Assembly (NCBI GenBank): GCA_964431205.1
Contig: CAYSIX010000020.1
Location: forward strand, 1-28,077
From: CAYSIX01 sp964431205
GTDB lineage: Bacteria > Planctomycetota > Phycisphaerae > Phycisphaerales > Phycisphaeraceae
Direction of reading: 5' to 3'
Length of the DNA stretch: 28,077 nt
Positions 7,620 to 16,584 of this stretch are shown piece after piece. Both the position numbers and the translations under genes were made by a program. The stretch's first letter is position 1. Every line of letters begins with the position of its first letter. The notes below the pieces were generated by a model. That model made no database searches, was not told the DNA's origin, and worked only from the letters and a program-made list of their open reading frames with translations.

Positions 7620-8419
7620 GACTGCGCCCGATGCTCCAGTGATCGCAACGTTGTCAACTCACGCGGCAGATGGACCTCCGCGGGCTCCCAATTGATCCAC
7701 TCCCCGCTCACCCATCCCTGATACCCGCCTTCGACCAGCAGCCGCAGCGCGACCGCGTGGTCAAACTCACCCGCGCCGATCGGCTTGAAGCGCACGCGGT
7801 TGTCGACAGCAACCCCGTCGTGCGCGTGTACGTGTCGGATCCAACGGCACAGAGTCGTGTGGGCGTCGGAGATCGAGACGCCGTCGCAACGCGTGGGGTG
7901 CATGATGTCCCAGTTGACGCCGACGTACGGGTGATCGACGGCACGCATCACGCGGCTGACGACGGCCGGATCGGTCCAACTGTCGTGCGTCTCCATGGCC
8001 AGCGTGACCTCGAAGTTGGCCGCGATGCCGGCCAGGTGTGACAGCCCGTCGACGACGCGCGGCATCGCCCGATCGTGTGACTCGCCTTCGGGCAGTGGTC
8101 CGCCGAAGACACGCACGATCGCGCAGCCCAAGTCGTGTGCGAGCTGAATCGACGCGGTCGCTTCGTCCAGTGATGCTTGAAACTTTGCCGGATCCGCAAA
8201 GCGGCATCCGGTGGCCAATGCAGCGACGGCGATCCCGGCGTGTTCGAACTTGTTGCGTATCTTTGAACGCGTCGTGGCGGAGGCATCGATCTCGATGCCG
8301 TGGCCGTGGTTCGCGCCTGTGCGCGGCTCGATGCCTGCGTAACCGTATCGGACGGCCAGATCGATAAGCCGATCGGCCGTCGCATTCGGCGCAGAAAAGG
8401 TCATGAAGGCGTAACGCAT
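7616..8419 (-). CDS. Sugar phosphate isomerase/epimerase (AP-endonuclease-2-like TIM barrel)
   Basis: A 267-residue TIM-barrel protein beginning MRYAFMTFSAPN. Family features are the early GYAGIEPR strand, LGCAIVRVFGGPLPEG, VTLAMETHDSW (metal-binding Glu), VGVNWDIMHP (Asp and His), HVHAHDGV and GWVSGEW (final Glu). These residues would coordinate a divalent metal for keto/aldose isomerisation or epimerisation. No signal peptide, so it is cytoplasmic. The frame is open upstream to 8677, but similarity starts at the ATG at 8417-8419. It overlaps the esterase by 4 bases and lies wholly inside the out-of-frame continuation of the Gfo/Idh ORF. The exact sugar is unknown. Confidence 0.85.
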   Translation of the reverse strand: MRYAFMTFSAPNATADRLIDLAVRYGYAGIEPRTGANHGHGIEIDASATTRSKIRNKFEHAGIAVAALATGCRFADPAKFQASLDEATASIQLAHDLGCAIVRVFGGPLPEGESHDRAMPRVVDGLSHLAGIAANFEVTLAMETHDSWTDPAVVSRVMRAVDHPYVGVNWDIMHPTRCDGVSISDAHTTLCRWIRHVHAHDGVAVDNRVRFKPIGAGEFDHAVALRLLVEGGYQGWVSGEWINWEPAEVHLPRELTTLRSLEHRAQS

Positions 8420-9602
8420 GGACCAAGGTTCCGTTGGGATAGATGACCGGCGTCGGGAGCGAACGGGGGGCGGAGACGTCCACGGCATCGCCGGAAGCGA
8501 CGGAACGATACAACGCGTCGATCGTAGCCTGTATGATCGCTGCGCGTGCCAAAGGCGTCTGCGGCGGCCGTGGCGTGGCGACAGCATCGGTGAAGTCGGC
8601 GGTAATCGCCCGGTGCGGGTCTTCGTCCACCGGCCCGGCGAGCAGGGCGTCCTCCCGCGTACCGCCGATCGGGTCATACGTGAACCGGCGAACCAACGGA
8701 CCCTCGACGCCCGGCATGATGTTGAGCGCTATGGTTCCCTCCTCGCCGACGAACTGCCAAGTCGCTTCGCGCGGCTGCGCAAGAAACTCGCCGCGTTCGA
8801 GCTGGATCACGCCGCCGCCACCTTCGTCGCCCTCACACCAGATCGTGCCGACCGCCTGCGTCTCGGCGTCCGAACCCGGGGCGACGTAGCGCGCGATCGC
8901 CTCGGCAGGGCCCCACGTCCGGGCGAGCACCCGCGCGGGCCGCCACGACCAGCCGGTCACCGCCATCACCACGTCCAGGTCGTAGCACGCCCAGTTGGCC
9001 AAAATCCCTCCACCGTTGAGCGACCGGCTCAAGCGCCAGGCGGGCGGCGGTTTGACCACCTCGGCCGGGGCTGGCGTCAGGCCACGCACGCGCACGAGTC
9101 GCAACGGTCCGATCTTGCCTCGCTCGATCGCTCCGGCCGCCACCCGCACCGGTGACAGCAGGCTGAACCGCGCGCTGCACACGCCCACCGCCTGCGACTC
9201 GCTCCGCACCGCCGCGCGCAACTCGTTGCGCTCATCGAGATTTCGCGCCGCCGGCTTCTCCAGCAGCACGTGCCTGCGCGCACGCAACGCGCGCCGCGCC
9301 ACCTCGAAGCGATGACCCGCCGGCATCGCCAGCACGACCGCCTCGACGGCCGCGTCGGCCAGGAGCGCCGCGGCATCGGCATCAATGCGCGGGTGGCCGT
9401 GTGCCGAGGCGAGCGCCGCGGCCGCTTCACGCCGCACGTCCGTCACCGCGACGAGCTGCGCGCCGGCGACCGCCTCGATCGACTCGGCGTGCCGCCGCCC
9501 GATCACGCCGCAGCCGATCAGGCCGTAGCGCACCGGGTCCGCCGCTGGGCGTGCGGGCCCGTCGCGTGCGACGGGGTCGAGATGACCAATGGGCTCGACC
9601 AT
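7767..9602 (-). CDS. Gfo/Idh/MocA-family oxidoreductase with missing proper stop
   Basis: The conserved part (9602 to about 8400, some 395 residues) is an NAD(P)-dependent sugar dehydrogenase. It has a Rossmann motif YGLIGCGVIGRRHAESI, the EKPAARN motif with the conserved Lys, LNGGGILANWACYDLDVVM in the C-terminal domain, and a final helix ARAAIIQATIDALYRSVASG. The family normally ends shortly after this. Here no in-frame stop occurs until 7767, so the formal ORF runs some 650 bases over the isomerase gene in another frame with arginine-rich, non-homologous sequence. A six-C run (plus-strand G run 8465-8470) lies just before the expected end. ATG 9602 is chosen; GTG at 9653 is an alternative, and neither has a clear Shine-Dalgarno. 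Confidence 0.75.
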   Translation of the reverse strand: MVEPIGHLDPVARDGPARPAADPVRYGLIGCGVIGRRHAESIEAVAGAQLVAVTDVRREAAAALASAHGHPRIDADAAALLADAAVEAVVLAMPAGHRFEVARRALRARRHVLLEKPAARNLDERNELRAAVRSESQAVGVCSARFSLLSPVRVAAGAIERGKIGPLRLVRVRGLTPAPAEVVKPPPAWRLSRSLNGGGILANWACYDLDVVMAVTGWSWRPARVLARTWGPAEAIARYVAPGSDAETQAVGTIWCEGDEGGGGVIQLERGEFLAQPREATWQFVGEEGTIALNIMPGVEGPLVRRFTYDPIGGTREDALLAGPVDEDPHRAITADFTDAVATPRPPQTPLARAAIIQATIDALYRSVASGDAVDVSAPRSLPTPVIYPNGTLVHALRLHDLFCAECDGRSAYRSGRPIRLRRHRAAHRREPRPRHRDRCLRHDAFKDTQQVRTRRDRRRCIGHRMPLCGSGKVSSITGRSDRVDSARTRLGLRDRACLRRTTARRRVTRSGDAARRRRAVTPGRHRGQLRGHAGHGDARQLDRSGRRQPRDACRRSPVRRRQLGHHAPHALRRRLDLRRPHDSVPLDPTRTRARRGCCRQPRALQADRRG

Positions 9603-9699
9603 CGTGGGTGGCGGCGTGTCGCGCGCCGCGACGCTCGTATGCCATGCGAGCACGGACGCAAGACGTCGACACGGCGAGCGGGCGTCGCCGCGATGCCCA

Positions 9700-11349
9700 T
9701 TACCGTTTCGCGGCCGTGACGCTGATCAGCAGGTCTTTCCACAGGACGGTCTGATCGGGTGTCCGGTGAAGCCTCACCGTGACGGTGTTGGTTCCCTCGC
9801 GCGTCGTGGCCGGGTCGACGGGGAAGCTGACCCATCCCTCTTTTATGGACGGGTTGCTCAGGTCCGTGTCATTCAATCGCACGCTGATCATCGAGGGATC
9901 GTCGATCCCCTTAAACCAAAGCCTGCAGACGGTCGAGTCAACAAGCCCTGCGCGGTGACCGGCGTCCAGGTCCTCACCGACGACGATGTCGATGCTTGAT
10001 TGACCGGCGGCGTCCATGCGTATGGGCGATCGCGGGGTGAGGATGGGGATGTTCGAGTACGGGCGTGGCGAGGTGATTCGACCGGCGGGACGGCCGTAGC
10101 CGCGGGCGGTGACGTAATACGCGCGATCGAGGCGTTTGAGCAGCTCGGGGTCGCCGAGCTCGCTGTACAGCGGGCTGGACGCGACGTTGTAGTTGAACAG
10201 GTAAATGCCGTCGATCCCTGCGTGCCGGGCCTGAAGGGCGCGGCCGCGGTAGGCCGGGATGTGCTCGGGCCCCCAGCCGGTGTCCGGCGACCACTGCGAC
10301 CACTCGCGGACCCGGGTCTCCGAAAGGTTGGCGAACACGGGCACGTCGTACTTGTGCCCCAGATCGACGCTGTACTCCCAGGGGTTGAGCCGAAAGTAGT
10401 TCGTCGCGACGTACAGGTCGATCAGTCCCTCGGCGAGCCACCGCTCCAGATCGATGCCGATGGAGCGGCAATACTCGATCGAATCGGGCGTCTGCACGAC
10501 CAGCAGGAGCGGCCGACCACGCTTGCGGCCCACGTCCTCGGTCACCTGACGCACGCGGCGGACCATGTCGGTGAGCTGGTCACGATCGGCCTGAGTCAGC
10601 CGTTCGCCGCGACTCGCCTTCTTGAAGTAGATGCAGTGTCGGTTGAAGTTGAGCTCGACCCCGTCCACGTCGTAGTTGGTCACGACCTCTTCGATGATGC
10701 GCACGGCCGTGTCGCGCACCTTCTGGTTTCCGTAGTCAACCGCGGACCACTTACCAAACTCCGGATTGCCTTGCTGCGGATCGAACAGGGCGTCGGGGTT
10801 GTCCTTCTTGAACCGCGAGAGGGCGTGCTCGTTAGTGGCGTCGTGCGTGTCGTTCATGCGCATGGCCCAGATGATCTCCTTGCCGTGCTTGCGCGCGAAC
10901 TCGACGTGGACCTGGAGCGGGTCCGTGCCCTGTTCGATCAGCCGCTGAGTGAAGTTGTGGCGATACACGCCGGCGCGGACGTTGAAGACCTGCGCGACCT
11001 CGGTGCGGTGGGAATACATGCCGAACCCCGGGCCGGTGCAGTAGGCGATCATCTCCACATGGGAGTCGGCGACACGTTTGGTGCGCAAAGCCAGCAGGTC
11101 CTCGGGCGTTTCCATGCCCTCGCGGCCGACGCGGGCATCGCCGCCGTCCTGATTCCAGATCAGCCGCCGAGGCTTGTGTGCCAGTTGCTTGCGTGCCTGG
11201 CGGTAGGCCTCGAGCGACATCGGCTCTCCGGCTCGCGCCGCACCGCGATCGGAGAGCGTGGTCAGCCCGATCACCATCGCGCCGCAGAGGATGAGCGGCC
11301 AAGCCAGACGTGGTGCGTGTCGGTCCTTCTTCGTCATATTCCAGATCAT
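9700..11349 (-). CDS. Secreted glycoside-hydrolase-like TIM-barrel protein (GHL10-like)
   Basis: A 549-residue exported protein. A signal peptide is visible (hydrophobic LAWPLILCGAMVIGLTTL, likely cleavage near ARA at residue 41). The body has TIM-barrel features of glycosidase-like proteins of the GHL10/DUF type: RRLIWNQDGGDA near the start, HGKEIIWAMRMNDTHD, NYDVDGVELNFNRHCIYF (a strand-end Glu that may be catalytic), LIDLYVATNYFRLNP, and GIDGIYLFNYN. The last 130 residues look like a beta-sandwich (VDSTVCRLWFKGIDD ... VTVRLHRTPDQTVLWKDLLI). Substrate is unknown. An AAGGAG Shine-Dalgarno seven bases upstream fixes the start at 11349. It sits between the reductase (49-base gap) and the Gfo/Idh gene. 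Confidence 0.75.
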   Translation of the reverse strand: MIWNMTKKDRHAPRLAWPLILCGAMVIGLTTLSDRGAARAGEPMSLEAYRQARKQLAHKPRRLIWNQDGGDARVGREGMETPEDLLALRTKRVADSHVEMIAYCTGPGFGMYSHRTEVAQVFNVRAGVYRHNFTQRLIEQGTDPLQVHVEFARKHGKEIIWAMRMNDTHDATNEHALSRFKKDNPDALFDPQQGNPEFGKWSAVDYGNQKVRDTAVRIIEEVVTNYDVDGVELNFNRHCIYFKKASRGERLTQADRDQLTDMVRRVRQVTEDVGRKRGRPLLLVVQTPDSIEYCRSIGIDLERWLAEGLIDLYVATNYFRLNPWEYSVDLGHKYDVPVFANLSETRVREWSQWSPDTGWGPEHIPAYRGRALQARHAGIDGIYLFNYNVASSPLYSELGDPELLKRLDRAYYVTARGYGRPAGRITSPRPYSNIPILTPRSPIRMDAAGQSSIDIVVGEDLDAGHRAGLVDSTVCRLWFKGIDDPSMISVRLNDTDLSNPSIKEGWVSFPVDPATTREGTNTVTVRLHRTPDQTVLWKDLLISVTAAKR

Positions 11350-11398
11350 CAGACTGCTCCTTCATCGGGCCGGCCGGCCCGTGCGTTACCCCTCCGTC

Positions 11399-12316
11399 TC
11401 AGTTCGGCTCACGGCAGGTCACGCCGGCGAGCCCCTCGAAGTACTGAATCAGTCCGCCGTGATCGTCGGCGCCTTTGCCGTCCGCGGTCAGTCGCTGCAT
11501 GACCTTGTGGACCTCGCTCGTCAACGCAGCGGGAGCGCCGAGGGCCTGGGCGGTCTGCAGCGCGTTGTCGAGGTCCTTGAGGTGCAGCTCGATCCGGAAG
11601 CCGGGCCTGAAATCGCCCTTCATGACCAGCGGAAACTTCGCGTCGAGCACGGCGCTGCCAGCCAAACCGCCGCGGATCGCCTCGAAGACGCGCCGCGGGT
11701 CCACGCCAGCCCGGCGCGCCAGCACCATCGCCTCGGACATCGCCGCCAGGTGCAATCCGACCATCATCTGGTTGGCCAGCTTGGCGATGTTGCCGCTGCC
11801 GGCCTCGCCGATGCGCACCACGGACGCGCCCAGGATTGAGAGCAACGGCTTGACGCGCTCGAACGCCGGCTCGCGCCCGCCGACCATGATCGCCAGCGTG
11901 CCGTCGATCGCCTTGGGCTCGCCGCCGCTGACCGGCGCGTCAAGCATTGCCACGCCCTGTCGCTCCGCCAGCGCCGCGAGCCGCTGCGACGTCGCCGGCG
12001 CAATCGAGCTCATGTCCACAATGATCAAACCCTCGCGCGCCCCGGCGAGCACGCCGTCGGATCCGGACACCACCGCTTCGACGTCCGGTGAGTTCGGCAG
12101 CATCGTGATCACCACCTCGCATCGCTCGGCCACCTCGCGCGGCGATGCTGCCGACTCCCCTCCTGACTCAACAAGCTCTCGCACCGCCGCCTGGCTTCGG
12201 TTGTGCACCACCAGCGCGTAACCGGCCTTAAGCAGGTTCTTGGCCATCGGCTTGCCCATGATGCCCAGGCCGATGAAACCGATCCGTCCCGTGATCTTCT
12301 CTTGCGTCTCTTCCAT
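11399..12316 (-). CDS. 3-hydroxyisobutyrate dehydrogenase-family reductase (tartronate semialdehyde reductase-like)
   Basis: A 305-residue NAD(P)-dependent beta-hydroxyacid dehydrogenase. It shows the N-terminal dinucleotide motif GFIGLGIMGKPMAKNL (residues 13-28), the substrate motif DAPVSGGEPKA (127-136) and GSGNIAKLANQ with the catalytic Lys179. Length is normal. Likely substrates are tartronate semialdehyde, as in glucarate or uronate breakdown (GarR/GlxR), or 3-hydroxyisobutyrate. The sugar-degradation context favours the former, but sequence alone does not decide. It begins three bases after the YciI-like stop, so the two genes are translationally linked. Confidence 0.85.
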   Translation of the reverse strand: MEETQEKITGRIGFIGLGIMGKPMAKNLLKAGYALVVHNRSQAAVRELVESGGESAASPREVAERCEVVITMLPNSPDVEAVVSGSDGVLAGAREGLIIVDMSSIAPATSQRLAALAERQGVAMLDAPVSGGEPKAIDGTLAIMVGGREPAFERVKPLLSILGASVVRIGEAGSGNIAKLANQMMVGLHLAAMSEAMVLARRAGVDPRRVFEAIRGGLAGSAVLDAKFPLVMKGDFRPGFRIELHLKDLDNALQTAQALGAPAALTSEVHKVMQRLTADGKGADDHGGLIQYFEGLAGVTCREPN

Positions 12317-12319
12317 GAT

Positions 12320-12583
12320 TCAGAGCACCTGCCGCCATGGCTTGATTGTGTACTGCGCAAACACGCCGACCTTGTAGAACGGATCGTTGCGTATCAAGGA
12401 CTCGGCTTGTTCGGCCGACTCGGCCTCGTAGACGATCAACGCACCGGAGTCATCCTCGAACGGACCGGCCGCGGCCAGACGCCCGCTCGCCTGCAGATCC
12501 TTGAGGTAGGCCCGATGCTCGGGTCGGTGATGCGGAATCTGGTCCGCGTTGCCGTACTGGAAGATCACCGCAAACTTCATCAT
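12320..12583 (-). CDS. YciI-like small protein
   Basis: An 87-residue cytoplasmic protein of the YciI (ferredoxin-like alpha-beta) family. Typical features are MKFAVIFQY at the start, HRPEHRAYLKDLQASGRL with its conserved His, AAGPFEDDSGALIVYEA, and DPFYKVGVFAQYTIKPW. The conserved His/Asp pair is thought to be an active site, but most members have no assigned reaction. GGGAGA lies just upstream of a double ATG (12583 and 12580); either Met could be used. It is sandwiched between the sulfatase (69-base gap) and the reductase (3-base gap), suggesting a supporting role in the same pathway. Confidence 0.85.
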   Translation of the reverse strand: MMKFAVIFQYGNADQIPHHRPEHRAYLKDLQASGRLAAAGPFEDDSGALIVYEAESAEQAESLIRNDPFYKVGVFAQYTIKPWRQVL

Positions 12584-12652
12584 GTCTCCCTGTGTGTGGA
12601 CGCGATGAGCCGTCGGCCTGCCCGCCAGGCCGCGGCCCACGCGTCCCCGCCC

Positions 12653-14137
12653 TCACGGCGTTCGGTTCGTCTCGTCACCTGCGGCGACCGGCTGCGTTGC
12701 ACGCTTGCGCGCCGCGACAAGCAAGGATCGCATCGTCTCCAACAGCTCATCATGCCTCGGATCACTCGCCAGGTCGTGCTCTTCGTCGGGGTCGTTTGCG
12801 TAGTCGTACAACAGCGCGCCCTGGGCCCCGCCACCCCACTCGCTGTAGCGGTATCGCTCGGTGCGGACGCTGTCGCCGCGGTTCAAAGTGGTGTAAGCCG
12901 CCTCGCGGCCGCGCCGGCTGGGGTCTTCCAGCAGCGGTCGAAGCGAGCGACCGACGAGGTGACCGGGGTCCGGCAATGCGCACAGGTCCACGAGCGTCGG
13001 GTACAGATCGACCAGCTCGGCGACGCCGCCGGCGACTCGCCGGGCCGTGCTCTGCCGCGGGTCAGCGATGATCAGCGGCACACGCGTCGAGCCCTCGAAC
13101 AGGTGCGCCTTGTGCCACAGGCCGTGCTCGCCGAGCAGAAAGCCATGGTCGGAAACGAACACGATGATCGTGTCGCGCGCCAGGCCCAGCCGGTCGAGCG
13201 CGTCGAGCAGTCGGCCGACTTGGGCATCGACCAGGCTGATCGACGCGTAATACGCCTGGATGATGCGGCGGCGGGTGTCGAGGTCGAGCGTAAGGTTGCC
13301 CGGTCGATCGTTCAGGGCGACCTCGGGCATGCCGTCGCGGTGACCGGGGCGCATCATGATCGGATCGATCGCCTCGCGGGGGTACAGGTCGAAGTAGTGC
13401 TGTGGCGCGACAAACGGTCGGTGCGGTCGGAAGATCCCAACCGCCAGAAAAAACGGATCGCCCTCGGCCTCGAGCCGCTCGAGCAGCTTGATCGCTTCCG
13501 TCGTGGCCATGCCGTCGGTGTGCTGCTCATCTTCGCTCTCGATCGCCAGCCAGTTGAGCACGCTCGTGTTGCCCCGGCCGGCGATCGAGTGGATCTGCGA
13601 CTCCATCGCCTTGTCGATGCCCTCGACGTCGATCGCCGTGTGCCAAGTGTTCGGGTCGTCATCGCCGTCGGAGCCGAGCCTGCCGAAACGTCGATGAAAA
13701 ACTTTGCCCACCCGTGCGGTCGTGCACCCGTGCATCGCGAACCACTCGGGCAGCGTGGGCACCGGCGGCATCACGTCGCGCAACGGCGTGCGGTTGGTCA
13801 TCACCCCGGTCTGCTGCGGATAGAGCCCGGTCAGGAACGACGACCGGCTCGGGTTGCACATCGGAAACTGCGTGTAGGCGTGCTCGAACCGCACCCCACG
13901 GCCGGCCAGACGATCGATCTGCGGTGATCGCACAAGTTCATGGCCGTAGCAACCCAGATCCGTGTTCATGTCGTCCGACACGATGAACAGAACGTTCGGC
14001 AGTCGGGACGGCGATTCCGAATCTGTCGCCGCGCTGGCGTTGGCCGTCCACCACGTTGGCGCGCACATCGCCAGCCCCACGGCGAACGATAGAGGTGAAC
14101 ATGCTCTTGTCAAACCCAAAACGGACTTCCTCAACAT
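12653..14137 (-). CDS. Exported sulfatase, iduronate-2-sulfatase-like
   Basis: A 494-residue type I sulfatase. An N-terminal signal peptide ends near ANASA (residue 36). The active site is complete: metal ligands D55 and D56 (FIVSDDMNTDLGCYG), C94 in CNPSRSSFLTG, which would be converted to formylglycine, R98, K145 and H148 (GKVFHRR), H239 (FRPHRPFVAP), D330 and H331 (VSDHGFLLGEHGLWHK) and K343. The GCYG and FRPHRPF motifs resemble iduronate-2-sulfatase. The true substrate is probably a sulfated polysaccharide. No anaerobic sulfatase-maturating enzyme is in the window, so maturation must be encoded elsewhere. AAGG precedes the ATG by six bases, 35 bases after the sialidase-like gene. Confidence 0.93.
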   Translation of the reverse strand: MLRKSVLGLTRACSPLSFAVGLAMCAPTWWTANASAATDSESPSRLPNVLFIVSDDMNTDLGCYGHELVRSPQIDRLAGRGVRFEHAYTQFPMCNPSRSSFLTGLYPQQTGVMTNRTPLRDVMPPVPTLPEWFAMHGCTTARVGKVFHRRFGRLGSDGDDDPNTWHTAIDVEGIDKAMESQIHSIAGRGNTSVLNWLAIESEDEQHTDGMATTEAIKLLERLEAEGDPFFLAVGIFRPHRPFVAPQHYFDLYPREAIDPIMMRPGHRDGMPEVALNDRPGNLTLDLDTRRRIIQAYYASISLVDAQVGRLLDALDRLGLARDTIIVFVSDHGFLLGEHGLWHKAHLFEGSTRVPLIIADPRQSTARRVAGGVAELVDLYPTLVDLCALPDPGHLVGRSLRPLLEDPSRRGREAAYTTLNRGDSVRTERYRYSEWGGGAQGALLYDYANDPDEEHDLASDPRHDELLETMRSLLVAARKRATQPVAAGDETNRTP

Positions 14138-14172
14138 GGGTTGCCTTGCATCGGTACGACTGCCCGAGTGCC

Positions 14173-15432
14173 TCAGCCGGTCTGCTCACCGACGCCGGTG
14201 TCGTCTCGTGCGCTTCCCGGAAAGAGCCGATTGGGTCTGTTCCAGTGTATCCGTGCGACGAACACACTCCCGTCGCTTCCGTAGCGCTCACAACCGCTCG
14301 GCTGCATCCACTCGGCCACGGTCACCCACGTCTCGTGCGGGCTCACGTCCGTGACCGCAAAGTTGCCCAGTCTCGCCCCGCGTTCCGGCACGAGCACCCG
14401 CTCGGTGTCACGGACCACACACAGCCGTTCGGGATCGACGCGCGCCATGAACAACGGGGCGCGGTGACGGAACACGTGATCATTGTTCGCTCCGCGGCGC
14501 GTGTACGTCAGGTACAGGCCGTCGCTATGCGTCACCCAGTGCGTTTGTGTGTTGTAATTGCCCAAGTCGGTCCCGTCATCAAACGTCCAGCGACGGATCG
14601 GCTCGTAGTGCAGGCCGTCTCGGCTGCGCGTGACGAATCCACATTCGTCGTGTCGGATGGTCAGTAGGTAGACACCATCGAAGCACGTGAGCGACGGCTC
14701 GAACAGCCCGCGCGTGTCGTCGTCGAACGCGATGTCGTTGCCGTGACTGAGGTACGTCAGGTCGTTGCCGTCAAACACGCACCCGATGACGGCAACCATG
14801 GCGCGGCGGTGGCCCGACGGCCGGAAGTGAAGGGGCAGCAGAATCGTCCCGTCCGCGAGGTCCACGCGCTGGGAACAACCCGCCGCGTTTCTCTCAAACT
14901 TCTTGGCGTCTGGTATTCGAAGAGCCTGCCAGTCGCGCCAACGGCCACGCTCCGCGTCGTACACCGCGTAAACCGAGTCCTGCGGGCGTGGCTCGGCAAC
15001 CCGCCATTGCGGTGTGTAGACCACGGTGAGACCGGTCGCCAGCAGCGTCTGTGTCGGCGGATGCCATTGCGGCCAAAGCGTGGCGCCCACGAGCCATCGA
15101 GACTCCCCCGCGATGGTTGTCATCTTCGGTGACCAGTTCGCGATCTCACGCGGCTCGGTCCACGTCTCGCCGAGGTCGTCCGTACGCTGGACCAGGTTCT
15201 TCTCGAAGATGTCCGAGCCGCTCAGACGCAAGGTGTTCAGCAGCATCACGACCGCCGGCCGGCCGTCCTTGCCCGCGCCGGGTACGATCCCCGCTTTGGG
15301 ATGGCAGTAGCTGTGCACCGCGTCGAAATAGCGGGTCGAGACCACCCGATCAAGGTCAAAGTCGGGCCCGTGGCCCGACGGGACGTGCTCGCTAGCCGGT
15401 GAGATCGAGGGCGTCATCTCAGCCATTCTCAT
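14173..15432 (-). CDS. Sialidase-like beta-propeller protein
   Basis: A 419-residue protein with features of the sialidase/BNR superfamily: an Asp-box-like sequence (VQRTDDLGETWTEPREI), a later SRDGLHYEP repeat, and alternating strands with conserved DGVYLLTIR and DGLYLTYTRRGANN. These fit a six-bladed propeller. Arginines that could form a carboxylate-binding triad are present, but I cannot assign them. No signal peptide is seen, which is odd beside exported neighbours; it may act inside the cell or be mis-started. Start choices are ATG 15432, 15426 and 15417, none with a strong Shine-Dalgarno. Hydrolysis of sialic acid is not certain, since planctomycete members of this group act on unknown glycans. 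Confidence 0.72.
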   Translation of the reverse strand: MRMAEMTPSISPASEHVPSGHGPDFDLDRVVSTRYFDAVHSYCHPKAGIVPGAGKDGRPAVVMLLNTLRLSGSDIFEKNLVQRTDDLGETWTEPREIANWSPKMTTIAGESRWLVGATLWPQWHPPTQTLLATGLTVVYTPQWRVAEPRPQDSVYAVYDAERGRWRDWQALRIPDAKKFERNAAGCSQRVDLADGTILLPLHFRPSGHRRAMVAVIGCVFDGNDLTYLSHGNDIAFDDDTRGLFEPSLTCFDGVYLLTIRHDECGFVTRSRDGLHYEPIRRWTFDDGTDLGNYNTQTHWVTHSDGLYLTYTRRGANNDHVFRHRAPLFMARVDPERLCVVRDTERVLVPERGARLGNFAVTDVSPHETWVTVAEWMQPSGCERYGSDGSVFVARIHWNRPNRLFPGSARDDTGVGEQTG

Positions 15433-15502
15433 TGATTTCGGGTGTCATCGATTCGTGCGGTCGTGCTGCATCGATTGCCGTACAGGCCACGCAGGGAGAC
15501 TG

Positions 15503-16465
15503 TCACGGCCACCGCCCACGGAAAGCCAGGCCCAACAGGCCACAACTCGCGATGACACCCACCGTGGCGGGTTCGGGAACGGCGGAGCTTGTCCCCGTTC
15601 CGAAGTTTGTCTGCCACAGCCCCAGGTCGAACGCATCGACGTCGCCGTCGACATCGAAGTCGGCCTCGAGGCCATCACCCATCATGCCGAACTGAGTCTG
15701 CCAGACGCCAAGGTCGAACGCGTCCACGTCACCATCTCCGTCGGCGTCGCCCGGGACGGCGGTGTCCATCGCGACCGCGCCGGGATTGTTGAACAGGAAC
15801 TTAACTTGGTCGGTGCTCAGGGCGGTGTCATACACCTGGATGTCGTCCAGCAGCCCGGCCCAGAGGCCGCCCGCGACACCGTTGATGATCCGCGCGCCGA
15901 AAAGAAGGTTGAACTCCTGGTCCAGCACGACACCGGCGTAGCTGTCATCCACTGTTTCGGGCACGCCGTCGACCCAGACCGTGATGGTGTCGGCCACCCT
16001 TGTGACGCCGACGTGATGCCATTCTCCGTCGGCGATCGCGGATTCCGACCGCGTGCGCGCCGTCGGATGGAAAAACATCAACAGGTCGCGTTCAGGGGCG
16101 CCGCCGTATTGCAGCGTCCAGCGATCATCCTGGCCATGGTGATTGCTGACCATGACCCGGCTGCCCGGAAACTCGCTGTGCATCCACACAAAGAGGCTGA
16201 AATCGTCCGTCTCCGGAACAGGATTGAAGTTTGCATCCACGTACCGAGCCAGACCATCCCACTCATAGGCCGTGCCCACGATTCCCGGACGCCCAACCGC
16301 CACGTCTCCGATGTTGGTGCCGTGGATGTCGCTGACCTCGTTGAAGACGGTTTCGCCCGATGTCTCATCGAGTTTCCAGTGACTGACCAGGTCCGCCCCG
16401 GCGAGCGGTGCTTGGATAAACACGAGCGAACCGGCAGTCAATGCGGCGGCAGATCTAGTTCGCAT
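15503..16465 (-). CDS. LamG-domain protein with two dockerin-like repeats and PEP-CTERM anchor (copy 1)
   Basis: A 320-residue exported protein. A signal peptide begins at MRTRSAAALTAG. A LamG/concanavalin-like domain of about 210 residues begins LVSHWKLDETSGE and includes GTAYEWDGL, NHHGQDDRWTLQYGG, DGEWHHVGVTR, TITVWVDGV and GLLDDIQVYDTALS. Two calcium-loop repeats follow (DADGDGDVDAFDLGVWQTQFG and DVDGDVDAFDLGLWQTNFG), then VPEPATVG, a hydrophobic helix and RGRW at the end. Known PEP-CTERM proteins are sorted to the cell surface; the LamG domain probably binds or surrounds a glycan. GGAGG seven bases before ATG 16465 fixes the start, although the frame is open upstream. It is a close paralogue of the next two genes. 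Confidence 0.88.
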   Translation of the reverse strand: MRTRSAAALTAGSLVFIQAPLAGADLVSHWKLDETSGETVFNEVSDIHGTNIGDVAVGRPGIVGTAYEWDGLARYVDANFNPVPETDDFSLFVWMHSEFPGSRVMVSNHHGQDDRWTLQYGGAPERDLLMFFHPTARTRSESAIADGEWHHVGVTRVADTITVWVDGVPETVDDSYAGVVLDQEFNLLFGARIINGVAGGLWAGLLDDIQVYDTALSTDQVKFLFNNPGAVAMDTAVPGDADGDGDVDAFDLGVWQTQFGMMGDGLEADFDVDGDVDAFDLGLWQTNFGTGTSSAVPEPATVGVIASCGLLGLAFRGRWP

Positions 16466-16584
16466 GGTCCGGCCTCCAGGAGCAGCAATGCGGTGAACAC
16501 CCCGCTGTCGAGCCGCAGAGCCGTCGCGCACGAGCCAAGGTGTCATGAGGGTGTTCCAGGGGACGTCGAGGCGGTCAAAGAAAC

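Noticed and set aside
10000..13927. 500- and 574-codon plus-strand ORFs opposite the GH-like, reductase and sulfatase genes
   Set aside because: Compositionally odd antisense frames; the minus-strand genes have signal peptides, active sites and Shine-Dalgarno sequences.
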